DNA of 64,000 nt from the IMG/VR virus record IMGVR_UViG_3300009105_000005, positions 1-64,000 of that record, one strand, 5' to 3'. The notes under the pieces are model-generated. The model saw nothing but the letters and a program-made list of their open reading frames with translations, was not told the origin of the DNA and did not search any database. Below are positions 57,512 to 64,000 of this stretch, one piece after another (the stretch's first letter is position 1; each line of letters starts with the position of its first letter). The translations under genes and the position numbers were made by a program. This DNA is from a virus.

Positions 57512-57874
57512 TTAGCGTCCTTTCCGTATTTTATTTATACGTTTAGGTAGATGTCCGCTTTTGGAAAATCTTGCTGTTCTAATTAGGCCCCAAATTCCAA
57601 ATTCAACTTGCGGTGTTTTGAATTTTTGGATCTGGTTGTAATAATCGGAGCGTGCTTTTTCCTGGGCTATATCCAAAGCAATTTCGAATTCAAAATCGGG
57701 TAGCGTTTCAAACAGCACCTCGTCGATGGGTGGCAGATCATAGATTTCATCGATGACTTTGATACAGCCTGTAACTTCGTAATATTGGCCATTGATTATG
57801 ACGATGGTTATTTCTTCAGAAATTGTTGAAGAAGTATCAAAAGGGTCTGGTCTACTGGTAGCTGTTGCAATCAT
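57512..57874 (-). CDS. Hypothetical protein
   Basis: 120 residues with beta-rich EEITIVIINGQYYEVTGCIK and helical ALDIAQEKARSDYYNQI segments and a basic C-terminus. GAGGG before the ATG, which overlaps the end of the next upstream gene. Not recognised. Confidence 0.55.
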   Translation of the reverse strand: MIATATSRPDPFDTSSTISEEITIVIINGQYYEVTGCIKVIDEIYDLPPIDEVLFETLPDFEFEIALDIAQEKARSDYYNQIQKFKTPQVEFGIWGLIRTARFSKSGHLPKRINKIRKGR

Positions 57875-58179
57875 GTATTTATAAGCCCTCTGGCTGGTGT
57901 AGTGAGTTTGCCTTTTGGTTGGGGTTCCTGGATTTTAAATTCATCACAATCAACCCACTGTTTGAGCCTGTCAAAACAGTTTTCTGCTGACCAATAGACC
58001 ACGTTAGGTGCTTCGAGTTCGGGGGCGTATTTTTGGATAGCATTTTCGTACCATCTTTGAGTGAATGTTGAATAAATAACGAACAGACAATTTGGTTTTT
58101 CCTGGATTTGCTCGATCAGGCTGCCAAAAAGCGATATGATACTATCTTCGCACCCCGGGCCGACACCGCCGAAATCCAT
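57871..58179 (-). CDS. Hypothetical protein (Rossmann-like pattern)
   Basis: 102 residues from ATG 58179 with AAGGTGG about 12 nt upstream (a GTG at 58194 is the alternative). MDFGGVGPGCEDSIISLFGS, then CLFVIYSTFTQRWYENAIQK and APNVVYWSAENCF suggest a small alpha/beta fold. Not recognised. Confidence 0.55.
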   Translation of the reverse strand: MDFGGVGPGCEDSIISLFGSLIEQIQEKPNCLFVIYSTFTQRWYENAIQKYAPELEAPNVVYWSAENCFDRLKQWVDCDEFKIQEPQPKGKLTTPARGLINT

Positions 58180-58265
58180 TATATAGATATCCACCTTGTC
58201 GTTTTTTAATTGGTGCGGCCAGACTTCGGTTTTAAAAATAAAGTCATTCCTGCCGAACGTTCTGA

Positions 58266-58436
58266 TTAATTCTGTCTGGATTTCTTTATATTCATCTTTG
58301 TATGGTCTACATTAATACTAACTTGGTCAAAATCATCTTCAAAAGCAGCACTATGGCTTTTAATATTGGCGGATCCCCAAATAGCCACGTTTACTTCATC
58401 ATGGCCGCACTTCGGGCATTTGATTTTGTCTGTCAT
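58266..58436 (-). CDS. Small zinc-ribbon protein
   Basis: 56 residues beginning MTDKIKCPKCGHDEVNVAIW, a CxxC half-ribbon common in phage proteins. The ATG overlaps the stop of the upstream gene (ATGA). Function unknown. Confidence 0.5.
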   Translation of the reverse strand: MTDKIKCPKCGHDEVNVAIWGSANIKSHSAAFEDDFDQVSINVDHTKMNIKKSRQN

Positions 58437-58597
58437 GATTTCTCCAGTTTTGTTCCACAAAATGGGCAATATTCTATATCAGTAAGCACATAGCATCCAC
58501 CGCCGCAGCACCCATTAATATTCCAACCTTTGCAATATTCGAACCCACCAGCGTCCTCTTTGGTTTGCTTTTCGAATTTATCACAGCAATATGTCAT
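58433..58597 (-). CDS. Small cysteine-rich zinc-ribbon protein
   Basis: 54 residues: MTYCCDKFEKQTKEDAGGFE, a middle NGCCGGGC and a C-terminal YCPFCGTKLEKS, the typical ending of phage zinc-ribbon proteins. Eight cysteines in total. Overlaps the next gene by 4 nt. Confidence 0.6.
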   Translation of the reverse strand: MTYCCDKFEKQTKEDAGGFEYCKGWNINGCCGGGCYVLTDIEYCPFCGTKLEKS

Positions 58598-58745
58598 ACT
58601 TTAATCCTTAAAGATGGAAATGTCGGATTCACACCCTGGTTACTCACCCGTCACCACGTCCGGAGAATCGCTATCAGCGCCCGTTTTCCCCAACTACTGC
58701 TGATAGGGGTTGTGCTTTTTTCATACTCCGCCGACATTATATTTT

Positions 58746-58835
58746 TTAACTATGAAGTGGAAACGGGGACACCACGATGATCCCTGCAAGTCCGAGTCCG
58801 CCTATTTTAAAACCTTCTTTAACTTCGTTTTTCAT
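58746..58835 (-). CDS. Possible 29-residue peptide
   Basis: MKNEVKEGFKIGGLGLAGII then a short Pro-rich end, preceded by AAAGGAAA. A glycine-rich hydrophobic stretch suggests membrane association. A second small frame (about 28 codons, MSAEYEKS) follows. Both are tentative. Confidence 0.3.
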   Translation of the reverse strand: MKNEVKEGFKIGGLGLAGIIVVSPFPLHS

Positions 58836-59085
58836 AGTTAAGATTTCCTTTTCTTGTTTAATTGCTTGATAAAATGATTAATATCTGTAAGACAGCCAGT
58901 ATTAAGCACAATGTTAGGTTCAGTGAAAAAGCAATATTGCCGCCAGGGGCCGTACTATTTAACAACACCCAATAAAGCATGGCTTTTATTGTTGCGACAG
59001 TGCCAAACAGATGTTTTAGGTTTGTCTTCGACCCAAATAAAATAGATATATTTATATTCTTTTTACATAATTAAACTTTACAATT
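58836..59085. other. AT-rich spacer upstream of the 58-kb small genes
   Basis: No firm gene. A minus-strand frame ending at about 58864 carries a hydrophobic segment (LTLCLILAVLQILIILSSN) after an ATG near 58986, but no ribosome site is visible. The spacer follows tRNA-Tyr on the minus strand. Confidence 0.3.
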
Positions 59086-59170
59086 TGGTGGGCAGGGTAG
59101 GAGTTGAACCTACACAGGTTGCCCGGCGGATTTACAGTCCGTTGTCTTCACCACATAGTCGAGCCTGCCC
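59086..59170 (-). tRNA. tRNA-Tyr (GUA)
   Basis: Acceptor GGGCAGG/CCTGCCC with discriminator A and encoded CCA, anticodon stem CGGA/TCCG with loop CTGTAAA (anticodon GTA), a long class II variable arm and T-arm GTAGG-TTCAACT-CCTAC. It lies 3 nt from the end of the adjacent membrane protein gene. Confidence 0.93.
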
Positions 59171-59173
59171 TTG

Positions 59174-59467
59174 CTATATTAACTGTTTTAGAGCCATGAG
59201 TAAGATTATAATACTGGCTGCTGTATCTGTAATTGCCGTGATTTTTGTATCTTTCAATGCTCTCATTATGACGTAGGCGATCAGGACTAATCCGTAAGCC
59301 TGAAAGCCTGGAATGAACAGCATGGCAATGGTAAAGATCCAGTAAATAAATCCACAGATCCAAAAGACCGGTCTGGTGGACGGAACTTTAAAGACATAAA
59401 ATCCAAACTGATCGAACTCATAGACCAGTGATAGGGCTGCCATTATTATACAAACGTCTCTAAGCAT
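59174..59467 (-). CDS. Polytopic membrane protein, unknown
   Basis: 97 residues with three to four hydrophobic helices (CIIMAALSLVYEFD, PVFWICGFIYWIFTIAMLFI, YGLVLIAYVIMRAL, SIIILLMALKQLI). No clear ribosome site; it starts 7 nt after the upstream gene's stop. The topology could suit a holin-like or envelope-altering protein, but no lysis partner is nearby. Confidence 0.55.
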   Translation of the reverse strand: MLRDVCIIMAALSLVYEFDQFGFYVFKVPSTRPVFWICGFIYWIFTIAMLFIPGFQAYGLVLIAYVIMRALKDTKITAITDTAASIIILLMALKQLI

Positions 59468-59474
59468 GGTGCAG

Positions 59475-60356
59475 TTATCCTGATTTAGCGCCAGTGAAAT
59501 TCCATCCTTCGGACAAGCCGTTAAGCGTTAAATTATCAGGGCTACCGGTGAATTTTTTACCGAACAATTTCTTTTGTTCCTGAAATGTCAGCTTGGGGTT
59601 CGATTCGATATGCTTTGTAAACGGACAGTCCGTATTGAGCAGTACATCAACCGCATGGGAACAAGTAACGTCACGGTGAGGTTCACGGCCATTCATGCCG
59701 AGTACAGCGTAGCTTTCAGCTATTTGTTTGCCGGTATCGGCGCAGGGTTCGTCCAGTTCCGAACAGATAGCTACTCCACGGGAAGTTTTAAGAATGATGT
59801 GTCCGTTTTTTTGCACCTTTTTAAATAAGGTGCATGTCCAGATAACTTCTTCACCGAACAGATCGCCATCGACAGCGATAAAAGGCTGGAAGGTTTTGCG
59901 TTGTTCGATTACGGGCTCTTGGTTCATTTTTGCTTTACTCCTTTCTTCTTTGTTTGGATTGTATAAATCTACACGCCATCCCAACGGAAAGCGGTGTTCG
60001 TTGCCGAGTTCTTTGCAGCGGCTAAAAGTTTTGTCGCATTGAATTTGAGCGCCGCTGTATTGACAGATGTGGCCTTTAAATAAATAATGGCATCGTTTTT
60101 TATATATATCTGGTGTGGTTTTGAACTCACCGTATACATAGCTTTTTTGATTTCCCAATTTTCGGCACCGTATATAAGTTTTGTCACACCAAGATCCAGG
60201 GCCGGTATAACCGCAGGCATGGCCTTTGAATTTAAGAGGGCATCGTGATTGATCCATATTAATTTCCATTCTTTTTAAAATTTTACGTTGATAAGGAAGT
60301 AGGTAAAATTCCTGAGTGTCAGGGTTGTAGTGGTTGAAAAAATCTATGGCATCCAT
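59475..60356 (-). CDS. Protein with two tandem cysteine-rich phage zinc-finger repeats
   Basis: 293 residues. Two copies of a Cys module lie near residues 39-70 and 88-120: RCPLKFKGHACGYTGPG with WCDKTYIRCRKLGN, and RCHYLFKGHICQYSGAQ with QCDKTFSRCKELGN. Each has four or more Cys with conserved FKGH and K-x-LGN. The C-terminal half has a VDGDLFGEEVIWTCTLF core and RDVTCSHAVDVLL. Unknown function; probably nucleic-acid binding. The ATG of the next gene in the operon touches its stop. Confidence 0.6.
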   Translation of the reverse strand: MDAIDFFNHYNPDTQEFYLLPYQRKILKRMEINMDQSRCPLKFKGHACGYTGPGSWCDKTYIRCRKLGNQKSYVYGEFKTTPDIYKKRCHYLFKGHICQYSGAQIQCDKTFSRCKELGNEHRFPLGWRVDLYNPNKEERSKAKMNQEPVIEQRKTFQPFIAVDGDLFGEEVIWTCTLFKKVQKNGHIILKTSRGVAICSELDEPCADTGKQIAESYAVLGMNGREPHRDVTCSHAVDVLLNTDCPFTKHIESNPKLTFQEQKKLFGKKFTGSPDNLTLNGLSEGWNFTGAKSG

Positions 60357-61483
60357 TATTCATAATCCCTGATCGCTATGCCGACATTAAAGATCGGCAC
60401 TTTATCTTCACTGAGTTCCTGATACCGGATAGTCAGTTTTTCACCCAACAGTGAAATCATGTTACGCAAATACTTTGCGCGTAAGTCATGTCCGCCTCTT
60501 GGAACCGATGTGAACTCGTTGCCGAATTCGTCTTTCACGCGGAAAATAACGCATTCTGTTTCGGTGATAGAGCCATCGTCCTCCATCTTTTCAACGACTT
60601 CGACTTCATAGCCGATAATTGTGACCTCTTTATCGAAGAACTTTTTGAATTTCTGGAGCATGTGGCTGCGGGTATTAAAGAGATACATGCCGCCCTTCAT
60701 CCTGACCATTGCGCCCTCAAAACCATCTGCAAAAGATCTGTCGTGGAAAGCCATAAAATCATCATGGTTTTTGACGGTTTCATGTTTGACAATTTTGATG
60801 TGCGAGCTTTCCTGGGTTTCGTTTTCATTGATCCACAACCGTTCCTCGCTGGGAAGTGTCGGATCGGAAACATCAAACGACCAGAATTGAAGATCTTTGG
60901 TGTAAGGCCGGGGTTTGTTCATGGCCCTTCTTATTTTTTGCAATGTCCAGCCATGGACATAAAGCTCACCGTCACGCTTGCCGCCGATCGGCAGAAAGTC
61001 CAAAAAATGAGGCGTAAGATGCCCGACGCTTTGAAAAAAGTTACCTTCATTGGATTTATACAAAATGGTATTTATATCTTTTCGCAGTACGTCGCACCGG
61101 ACACCATTGAGCTTTATTTGAGCATCGGCCGGCCAGGACATACGATGTCCGGCATCTTTGTAGTCTTCGGCCTTCATGGGAAGCTGAACGTCGCTGATAC
61201 CGCTTGGGTCTTCGGTATAGCCTTTCTTTTTCTTTTTCGTCCACTTGGCTTTGGCTTCGAGGCATGCCTGTTCAAAGGGAGTTGTTGCGTTGGATTTGCC
61301 GATATTCTTACCGACCTTGATTGTTTTGGGATGCGTTTTAAGCTTACCGCCGACCAATCCGGTTTTGGTAAGGATCTGCCCATGACCGTTTACTGACGTA
61401 ACTCCAATATGATACACTTTGATTTTGCCGGTTTTAGGCGATTTCATATACAAAGGTTCTTGATGTACTCCTGCATTTTCCAT
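60356..61483 (-). CDS. ATP-dependent DNA ligase with N-terminal WGR-like region
   Basis: 375 residues. Residues 10-90 resemble a WGR-like or DNA-binding extension (KSPKTGKIKVYHIGVTSVNG). The nucleotidyltransferase core follows: motif I KLNGVR (Lys124 should take the AMP), motif III GELYVHGW/FWSFDVSD, motif IV EGAMVRMKGG, and motif V QKFKKFFDKEVTIIG, then an OB-like C-terminal domain. It seals nicks during phage replication or repair. Motif I has Asn in place of the common Asp. Strong AAGGAG. Confidence 0.85.
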   Translation of the reverse strand: MENAGVHQEPLYMKSPKTGKIKVYHIGVTSVNGHGQILTKTGLVGGKLKTHPKTIKVGKNIGKSNATTPFEQACLEAKAKWTKKKKKGYTEDPSGISDVQLPMKAEDYKDAGHRMSWPADAQIKLNGVRCDVLRKDINTILYKSNEGNFFQSVGHLTPHFLDFLPIGGKRDGELYVHGWTLQKIRRAMNKPRPYTKDLQFWSFDVSDPTLPSEERLWINENETQESSHIKIVKHETVKNHDDFMAFHDRSFADGFEGAMVRMKGGMYLFNTRSHMLQKFKKFFDKEVTIIGYEVEVVEKMEDDGSITETECVIFRVKDEFGNEFTSVPRGGHDLRAKYLRNMISLLGEKLTIRYQELSEDKVPIFNVGIAIRDYE

Positions 61484-61506
61484 AGATTTTCTCCTTGATT
61501 TAAAGT

Positions 61507-61962
61507 TTATACATGCCCGCCTTCGACAAGATCGTAATAGCCGTAAAAGGATATATCGCCATCAGAGTAAGAACCGTCCGGTTGTCGTTGGAGTTTAAAA
61601 CCGTCTGTGGTGATGACTTCATCCGGACTTCGTTCTGGAAGCTGAGCGATCTGTAGGGCGAGTTCAGCACGTTCGGCCAATTTGCTCTTTTTTCCATTCA
61701 GGCGGAACCATTGCGAATAAAGTCCATTGACTTCATCTTTTATTCCAAAGCAGTGATTTCCCGGCCATTCAAGCAAACAGCAGGATTTACCGCACAGAAA
61801 GCATGCGGCATGGGCTGTTTTAAGATCGTCCATCGGGTACTTACCGCCGTTATGTCTCCATTTAGGCCAGTCTGTTTTATCTTTGTCCGGATTTTCAGAA
61901 CACCAGAGCCAAAGCTCCCTGTGCAGGGAGATACGTTCTTCGTCTGACAGTTTAATTGTCAT
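61507..61962 (-). CDS. Cysteine-motif protein, copy A of a tandem pair
   Basis: 151 residues. Starts with SDEERISLHRELWLWCSENP, then DWPKWRHNGGKY, a Cys knot CFLCGKSCCLLEWPGNHCFG and LYSQWF. It is clearly paralogous to the next gene (same order of motifs). The four-Cys knot suggests zinc binding. A C-terminal extension is absent from copy B. Strong AAAGGAGAA. Confidence 0.6.
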   Translation of the reverse strand: MTIKLSDEERISLHRELWLWCSENPDKDKTDWPKWRHNGGKYPMDDLKTAHAACFLCGKSCCLLEWPGNHCFGIKDEVNGLYSQWFRLNGKKSKLAERAELALQIAQLPERSPDEVITTDGFKLQRQPDGSYSDGDISFYGYYDLVEGGHV

Positions 61963-62302
61963 TGATATTCTCCTTTACCGGCAATTCGGCGATTTGACGG
62001 GCGCAGTTTATCCTGGTTTCGTCAGTTTCAGCATCGATCCATTGACTGAAAAGACCGCCATCAATGCATTTCTTAGTGCCATAATTATTTTCCGGCCATT
62101 CTAAAAGGCATAGATGGCACATGGGCATGCCGTCCATATGGATACACATAAAACAGTAATAAGGATGGAGATCTTCATATTCTCCGCCATTGAGTTTCCA
62201 GCCAGGCCAGTCTTCTTTTTCTTTCCAGGGATTATCAGCAAGCCAGTTCCACAATTGGCGGTGGGCTTTGATACGTTCCTGATCGGTTAGTTTTTCTGCC
62301 AT
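61952..62302 (-). CDS. Cysteine-motif protein, copy B of a tandem pair
   Basis: 116 residues: TDQERIKAHRQLWNWLADNP, DWPGWKLNGGEY, YCFMCIHMDGMPMCHLCLLE and GLFSQW. The same scaffold as copy A, so the pair arose by tandem duplication. The genes overlap by 11 nt. Function unknown; zinc binding is inferred. Confidence 0.6.
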   Translation of the reverse strand: MAEKLTDQERIKAHRQLWNWLADNPWKEKEDWPGWKLNGGEYEDLHPYYCFMCIHMDGMPMCHLCLLEWPENNYGTKKCIDGGLFSQWIDAETDETRINCARQIAELPVKENINDN

Positions 62303-63060
62303 TGCTTCAACATCCTTTCTAATTCTTCGTCCATTACCTTGCCGCGAATATTGATGGCATCGGCAAATTCTTGAAGATGAACAATACCGGATCGGTATTT
62401 GGTATCGGGTGGGAAATATTTTTCAACTTGAAGAATACTTTTATAAACGGACAATGTAAGACTATATTTATTGTAGTCTGAGCTTTGAAGGTGGGTGATC
62501 GGTTCAAGGCCGCGTTCCCACGGATTTTCCATGGTAAGGTTTTGATTTTGCTTCCAGTCCAGTACAATGATCCGTTTAGGTTCGGCCTTATCTCGTAAAA
62601 CAAGATCTATGAATCCGCACAGGCCGAGCGTGGCGGAGAATACGAACATTTCAACACCGAGAATCTCATAGTGCATCTTAAGGTGAGTAATAGAATTGTC
62701 CGTACATTTAAAGAGCCGTTCACACCGGTCGGAAATCGGTGATGGTTCGACTATTTGTTCTTCGGGAAATTCTTCGGAGAACTTGTAGCGAGCGTATTCG
62801 TGGACGTTGGTTCCTTCATTTCGGCTCCAATTGGCCTTGGCTTTCCATTGTTGCCGGATTTGCTCTGCGGTCATGTCTTTGTATTTCGGCTTGCCGACAC
62901 AATTTTGGGAAACGGCTTCGGTATCGAACTTCGGAAAGAAGCTGTTAACGAACTTGCCAACGCCTGCCAGAACTTGCCCTGTGGATTCGATAATGTATTT
63001 ATACTTGTCTTTATCAAAAATACAGACATCACCGTTTGGGTTTATTTTTTCCTTTTGCAT
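62287..63060 (-). CDS. PD-(D/E)XK-type nuclease (RecB/Cas4-like fold)
   Basis: 257 residues. Active-site pattern: a conserved His in GTNVHEYARYKF, GFIDLVLRDK (Asp) and IIVLDWKQNQN (Asp-x-Lys), then YNKYSLTLSVYKSIL (the QxxxY-like helix). This matches exonucleases of the lambda/Cas4/RecB group used in phage recombination. Ribosome site AAAGGAAC. It starts within the end of the 37-residue gene. Confidence 0.75.
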   Translation of the reverse strand: MQKEKINPNGDVCIFDKDKYKYIIESTGQVLAGVGKFVNSFFPKFDTEAVSQNCVGKPKYKDMTAEQIRQQWKAKANWSRNEGTNVHEYARYKFSEEFPEEQIVEPSPISDRCERLFKCTDNSITHLKMHYEILGVEMFVFSATLGLCGFIDLVLRDKAEPKRIIVLDWKQNQNLTMENPWERGLEPITHLQSSDYNKYSLTLSVYKSILQVEKYFPPDTKYRSGIVHLQEFADAINIRGKVMDEELERMLKQWQKN

Positions 63061-63155
63061 CGATTCGGGTTCCTTTCTTTGGCGGCTATCATTTTTCTCA
63101 TTCGCTGCTGGTCTGCCATTTTCCTTTCTGTTGGGGTCTGGATGTATTTTGTCAT
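63042..63155 (-). CDS. Very small basic protein
   Basis: 37 residues, MTKYIQTPTERKMADQQRMR then KMIAAKERNPNRCKRKK. It has GAGGTA before its ATG, and the ATG overlaps the previous stop (ATGA); its end overlaps the nuclease start by 19 nt. Strongly basic, so probably nucleic-acid binding. Not recognised. Confidence 0.5.
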   Translation of the reverse strand: MTKYIQTPTERKMADQQRMRKMIAAKERNPNRCKRKK

Positions 63156-63565
63156 GCTGCGTACCTCTTTGTTCTATGGTTTATGTCAAGTATTGGGGTT
63201 GTTCTTAGCGGTTGGGTGAATTCAATAAGTTTTTTTCTTCTGGAGGGATGCCTGAGCCGATCCAAGGCGCCACGTTCATTGTCGATTATTTGCCGTACTC
63301 TTTCACGGCTGATCCCGCCCATGATATCGGCAATTTGTTGTAAAGTTTGCGGTCCTTTGTCGGCAACATCGAGCAAGCATGTTTCTCGCAATTTAGCGAT
63401 TCTTTTAATAATGGCATAGATGGGAGTTTGGGAGAGCCACTGTTCATTATGGAACAGCCATATAAGATGGTACTTACAGCCGATGAACGGACAGGGCCGT
63501 TCTTTATGATCTCCATGGAGACAGTCGTAGCGTATTACGGGTCTTAGCTTTTCAGGTTGTGCCAT
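63152..63565 (-). CDS. Sigma-70 region 4-like regulatory protein
   Basis: 137 residues. The C-terminal half has the sigma region 4 helix-turn-helix: TLQQIADIMGGISRERVRQI, then IDNERGALDRLRHP. The N-terminal half has a CLHGDHKERPCPFIGCKYH cluster that may bind zinc. Phage sigma-like factors redirect polymerase to middle or late genes. A plain DNA-binding regulator is the alternative, since regions 2-3 are absent. Confidence 0.7.
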   Translation of the reverse strand: MAQPEKLRPVIRYDCLHGDHKERPCPFIGCKYHLIWLFHNEQWLSQTPIYAIIKRIAKLRETCLLDVADKGPQTLQQIADIMGGISRERVRQIIDNERGALDRLRHPSRRKKLIEFTQPLRTTPILDINHRTKRYAA

Positions 63566-63574
63566 ATTTAGCCT

Positions 63575-63739
63575 TTAGTGTAATTTGTCTATGATGCTTG
63601 CTGCGGTTGCCAGTAGAATATAAAGACCGGCCAGGCCCATGCCGATTTTAAGCCCCAAGTCCAAAGCGGGTATCAGCCAGTCCAGATAGCTTTTGTCGAA
63701 GAATTCCAAATTTTCTTCAGTTTCAAATTCAAATTCCAT
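63575..63739 (-). CDS. Small single-pass membrane protein
   Basis: 54 residues: an acidic N-terminus (EFEFETEENLEFFDKSYLDW) and a hydrophobic helix LGLKIGMGLAGLYILLATAA. GAGGTTG precedes the ATG. Not recognised. Confidence 0.5.
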   Translation of the reverse strand: MEFEFETEENLEFFDKSYLDWLIPALDLGLKIGMGLAGLYILLATAASIIDKLH

Positions 63740-63740
63740 T

Positions 63741-63929
63741 TTATTCAACCTCTTTTATGTCATCTAAAGTGATGCCTAATTCGCTGGCGATCCATTCAAG
63801 GTCGTCGCCGAGAACAACAACTTCTCCGCTCATTATGAAATTTTCGATATTGTCTGCATCGAGTTCTATGCTTGTTATTTTCAGGGCGTACCATTGGTCG
63901 GTCATTTTGACGAGTCTGTATATTTCCAT
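63741..63929 (-). CDS. Hypothetical small acidic protein
   Basis: 62 residues from ATG 63929, which shares one base with the preceding stop (TAATG). MEIYRLVKMTDQWYALKITS and DDLEWIASELGITLDDIKE look like a small acidic alpha/beta domain. A TTG at 63935 is the alternative start. Confidence 0.5.
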   Translation of the reverse strand: MEIYRLVKMTDQWYALKITSIELDADNIENFIMSGEVVVLGDDLEWIASELGITLDDIKEVE

Positions 63930-64000
63930 TACCAATCCATTGTTCCTTCGACCATGCAGGCCATTCCGAACACAGCGCCTACGGCGATATCCATCAACTC
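63929..64000 (-). CDS. C-terminal end of a gene entering from the right edge
   Basis: The last 23 codons read ELMDIAVGAVFGMACMVEGT then MDW and stop. A glycine/alanine hydrophobic end suggests a membrane segment. Too short to identify. Confidence 0.5.
   Translation of the reverse strand, partial: ELMDIAVGAVFGMACMVEGTMDW

Noticed and set aside
58565-58780. Plus-strand open frame of 71 codons
   Set aside because: No ribosome site, starts inside a minus-strand zinc-ribbon gene and runs against the direction of every neighbour.
60488-61396. 302-codon plus-strand frame opposite the ligase gene
   Set aside because: Complete overlap with a gene showing ligase motifs; composition (Phe/His/Ile-rich) is typical of an antisense shadow.

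Overview
The window looks like part of a large (>64 kb) tailed double-stranded DNA phage or prophage of a Gram-negative bacterium. The packaging and virion genes form a P22-like coat / lambda-like long non-contractile tail mosaic. A putative moron lipoprotein carries a lipobox, a secreted protein has a Sec signal peptide, and genes are short and overlapping with AUGA/UAAUG junctions. I see no integrase, repressor or lysis gene, so lifestyle and host are inferred only loosely. Both ends cut through genes.

Layout. 1-15.9 kb (minus strand): virion genes. In transcription order these are scaffold, P22-type coat, head-completion and neck proteins, tail terminator, tail tube, a G/GT chaperone pair with a clear -1 frameshift site, tape measure, then M-, L-, NlpC/P60- and J-like tip proteins. 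16.2-20.8 kb (plus strand): small terminase, large terminase with an intein in its P-loop, and portal, starting from a promoter with a palindromic operator-like site. 21.2-24.7 kb: a HARE-HTH gene convergent with a one-polypeptide restriction-modification enzyme. 25.2-37.8 kb (minus): early/accessory genes, including a MoxR ATPase / VWA / DUF3150-like module, a ParB-like protein, a methylase-fold protein without its catalytic motif, and a HAD nucleotidase. 37.9-39.9 kb: tRNA-Asp, a hairpin-bounded noncoding segment, tRNA-Glu and a TIGR-Tas locus. 40-45.3 kb: a plus-strand lipoprotein, NADAR and DUF4326 proteins, a 0.6-kb highly structured noncoding region and an envelope-protein block. 45.4-64 kb (minus): replication and recombination genes (SSB, VRR-NUC, DnaQ-like exonuclease, intein-containing SF1 helicase, primase, ligase, PD-(D/E)XK nuclease, sigma-like factor), many small zinc-ribbon proteins and tRNA-Tyr.

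The most notable system is at 38,269-39,569: a nuclease-less Nop-domain (Tas-type) protein followed 7 nt later by a 36-nt-period array of two alternating 9-nt repeats and about 9-nt spacers, the layout of TIGR (tandem interspaced guide RNA) arrays. The same two repeats recur 14 kb away inside the reading frame of the replication primase (53,288-53,458). There every spacer is exactly 9 nt, so repeats are read as Ser-Glu-Pro and Ser-Asn-Pro in an interdomain linker. They recur again at that gene's stop codon (52,135-52,197). A guide array doubling as protein-coding sequence is, as far as I know, not described.

Other recurrent signals are a dispersed palindrome (CTTACTGAWAGTAAG) before at least six transcription or translation starts, two inteins in essential genes, and several long-hairpin noncoding regions.
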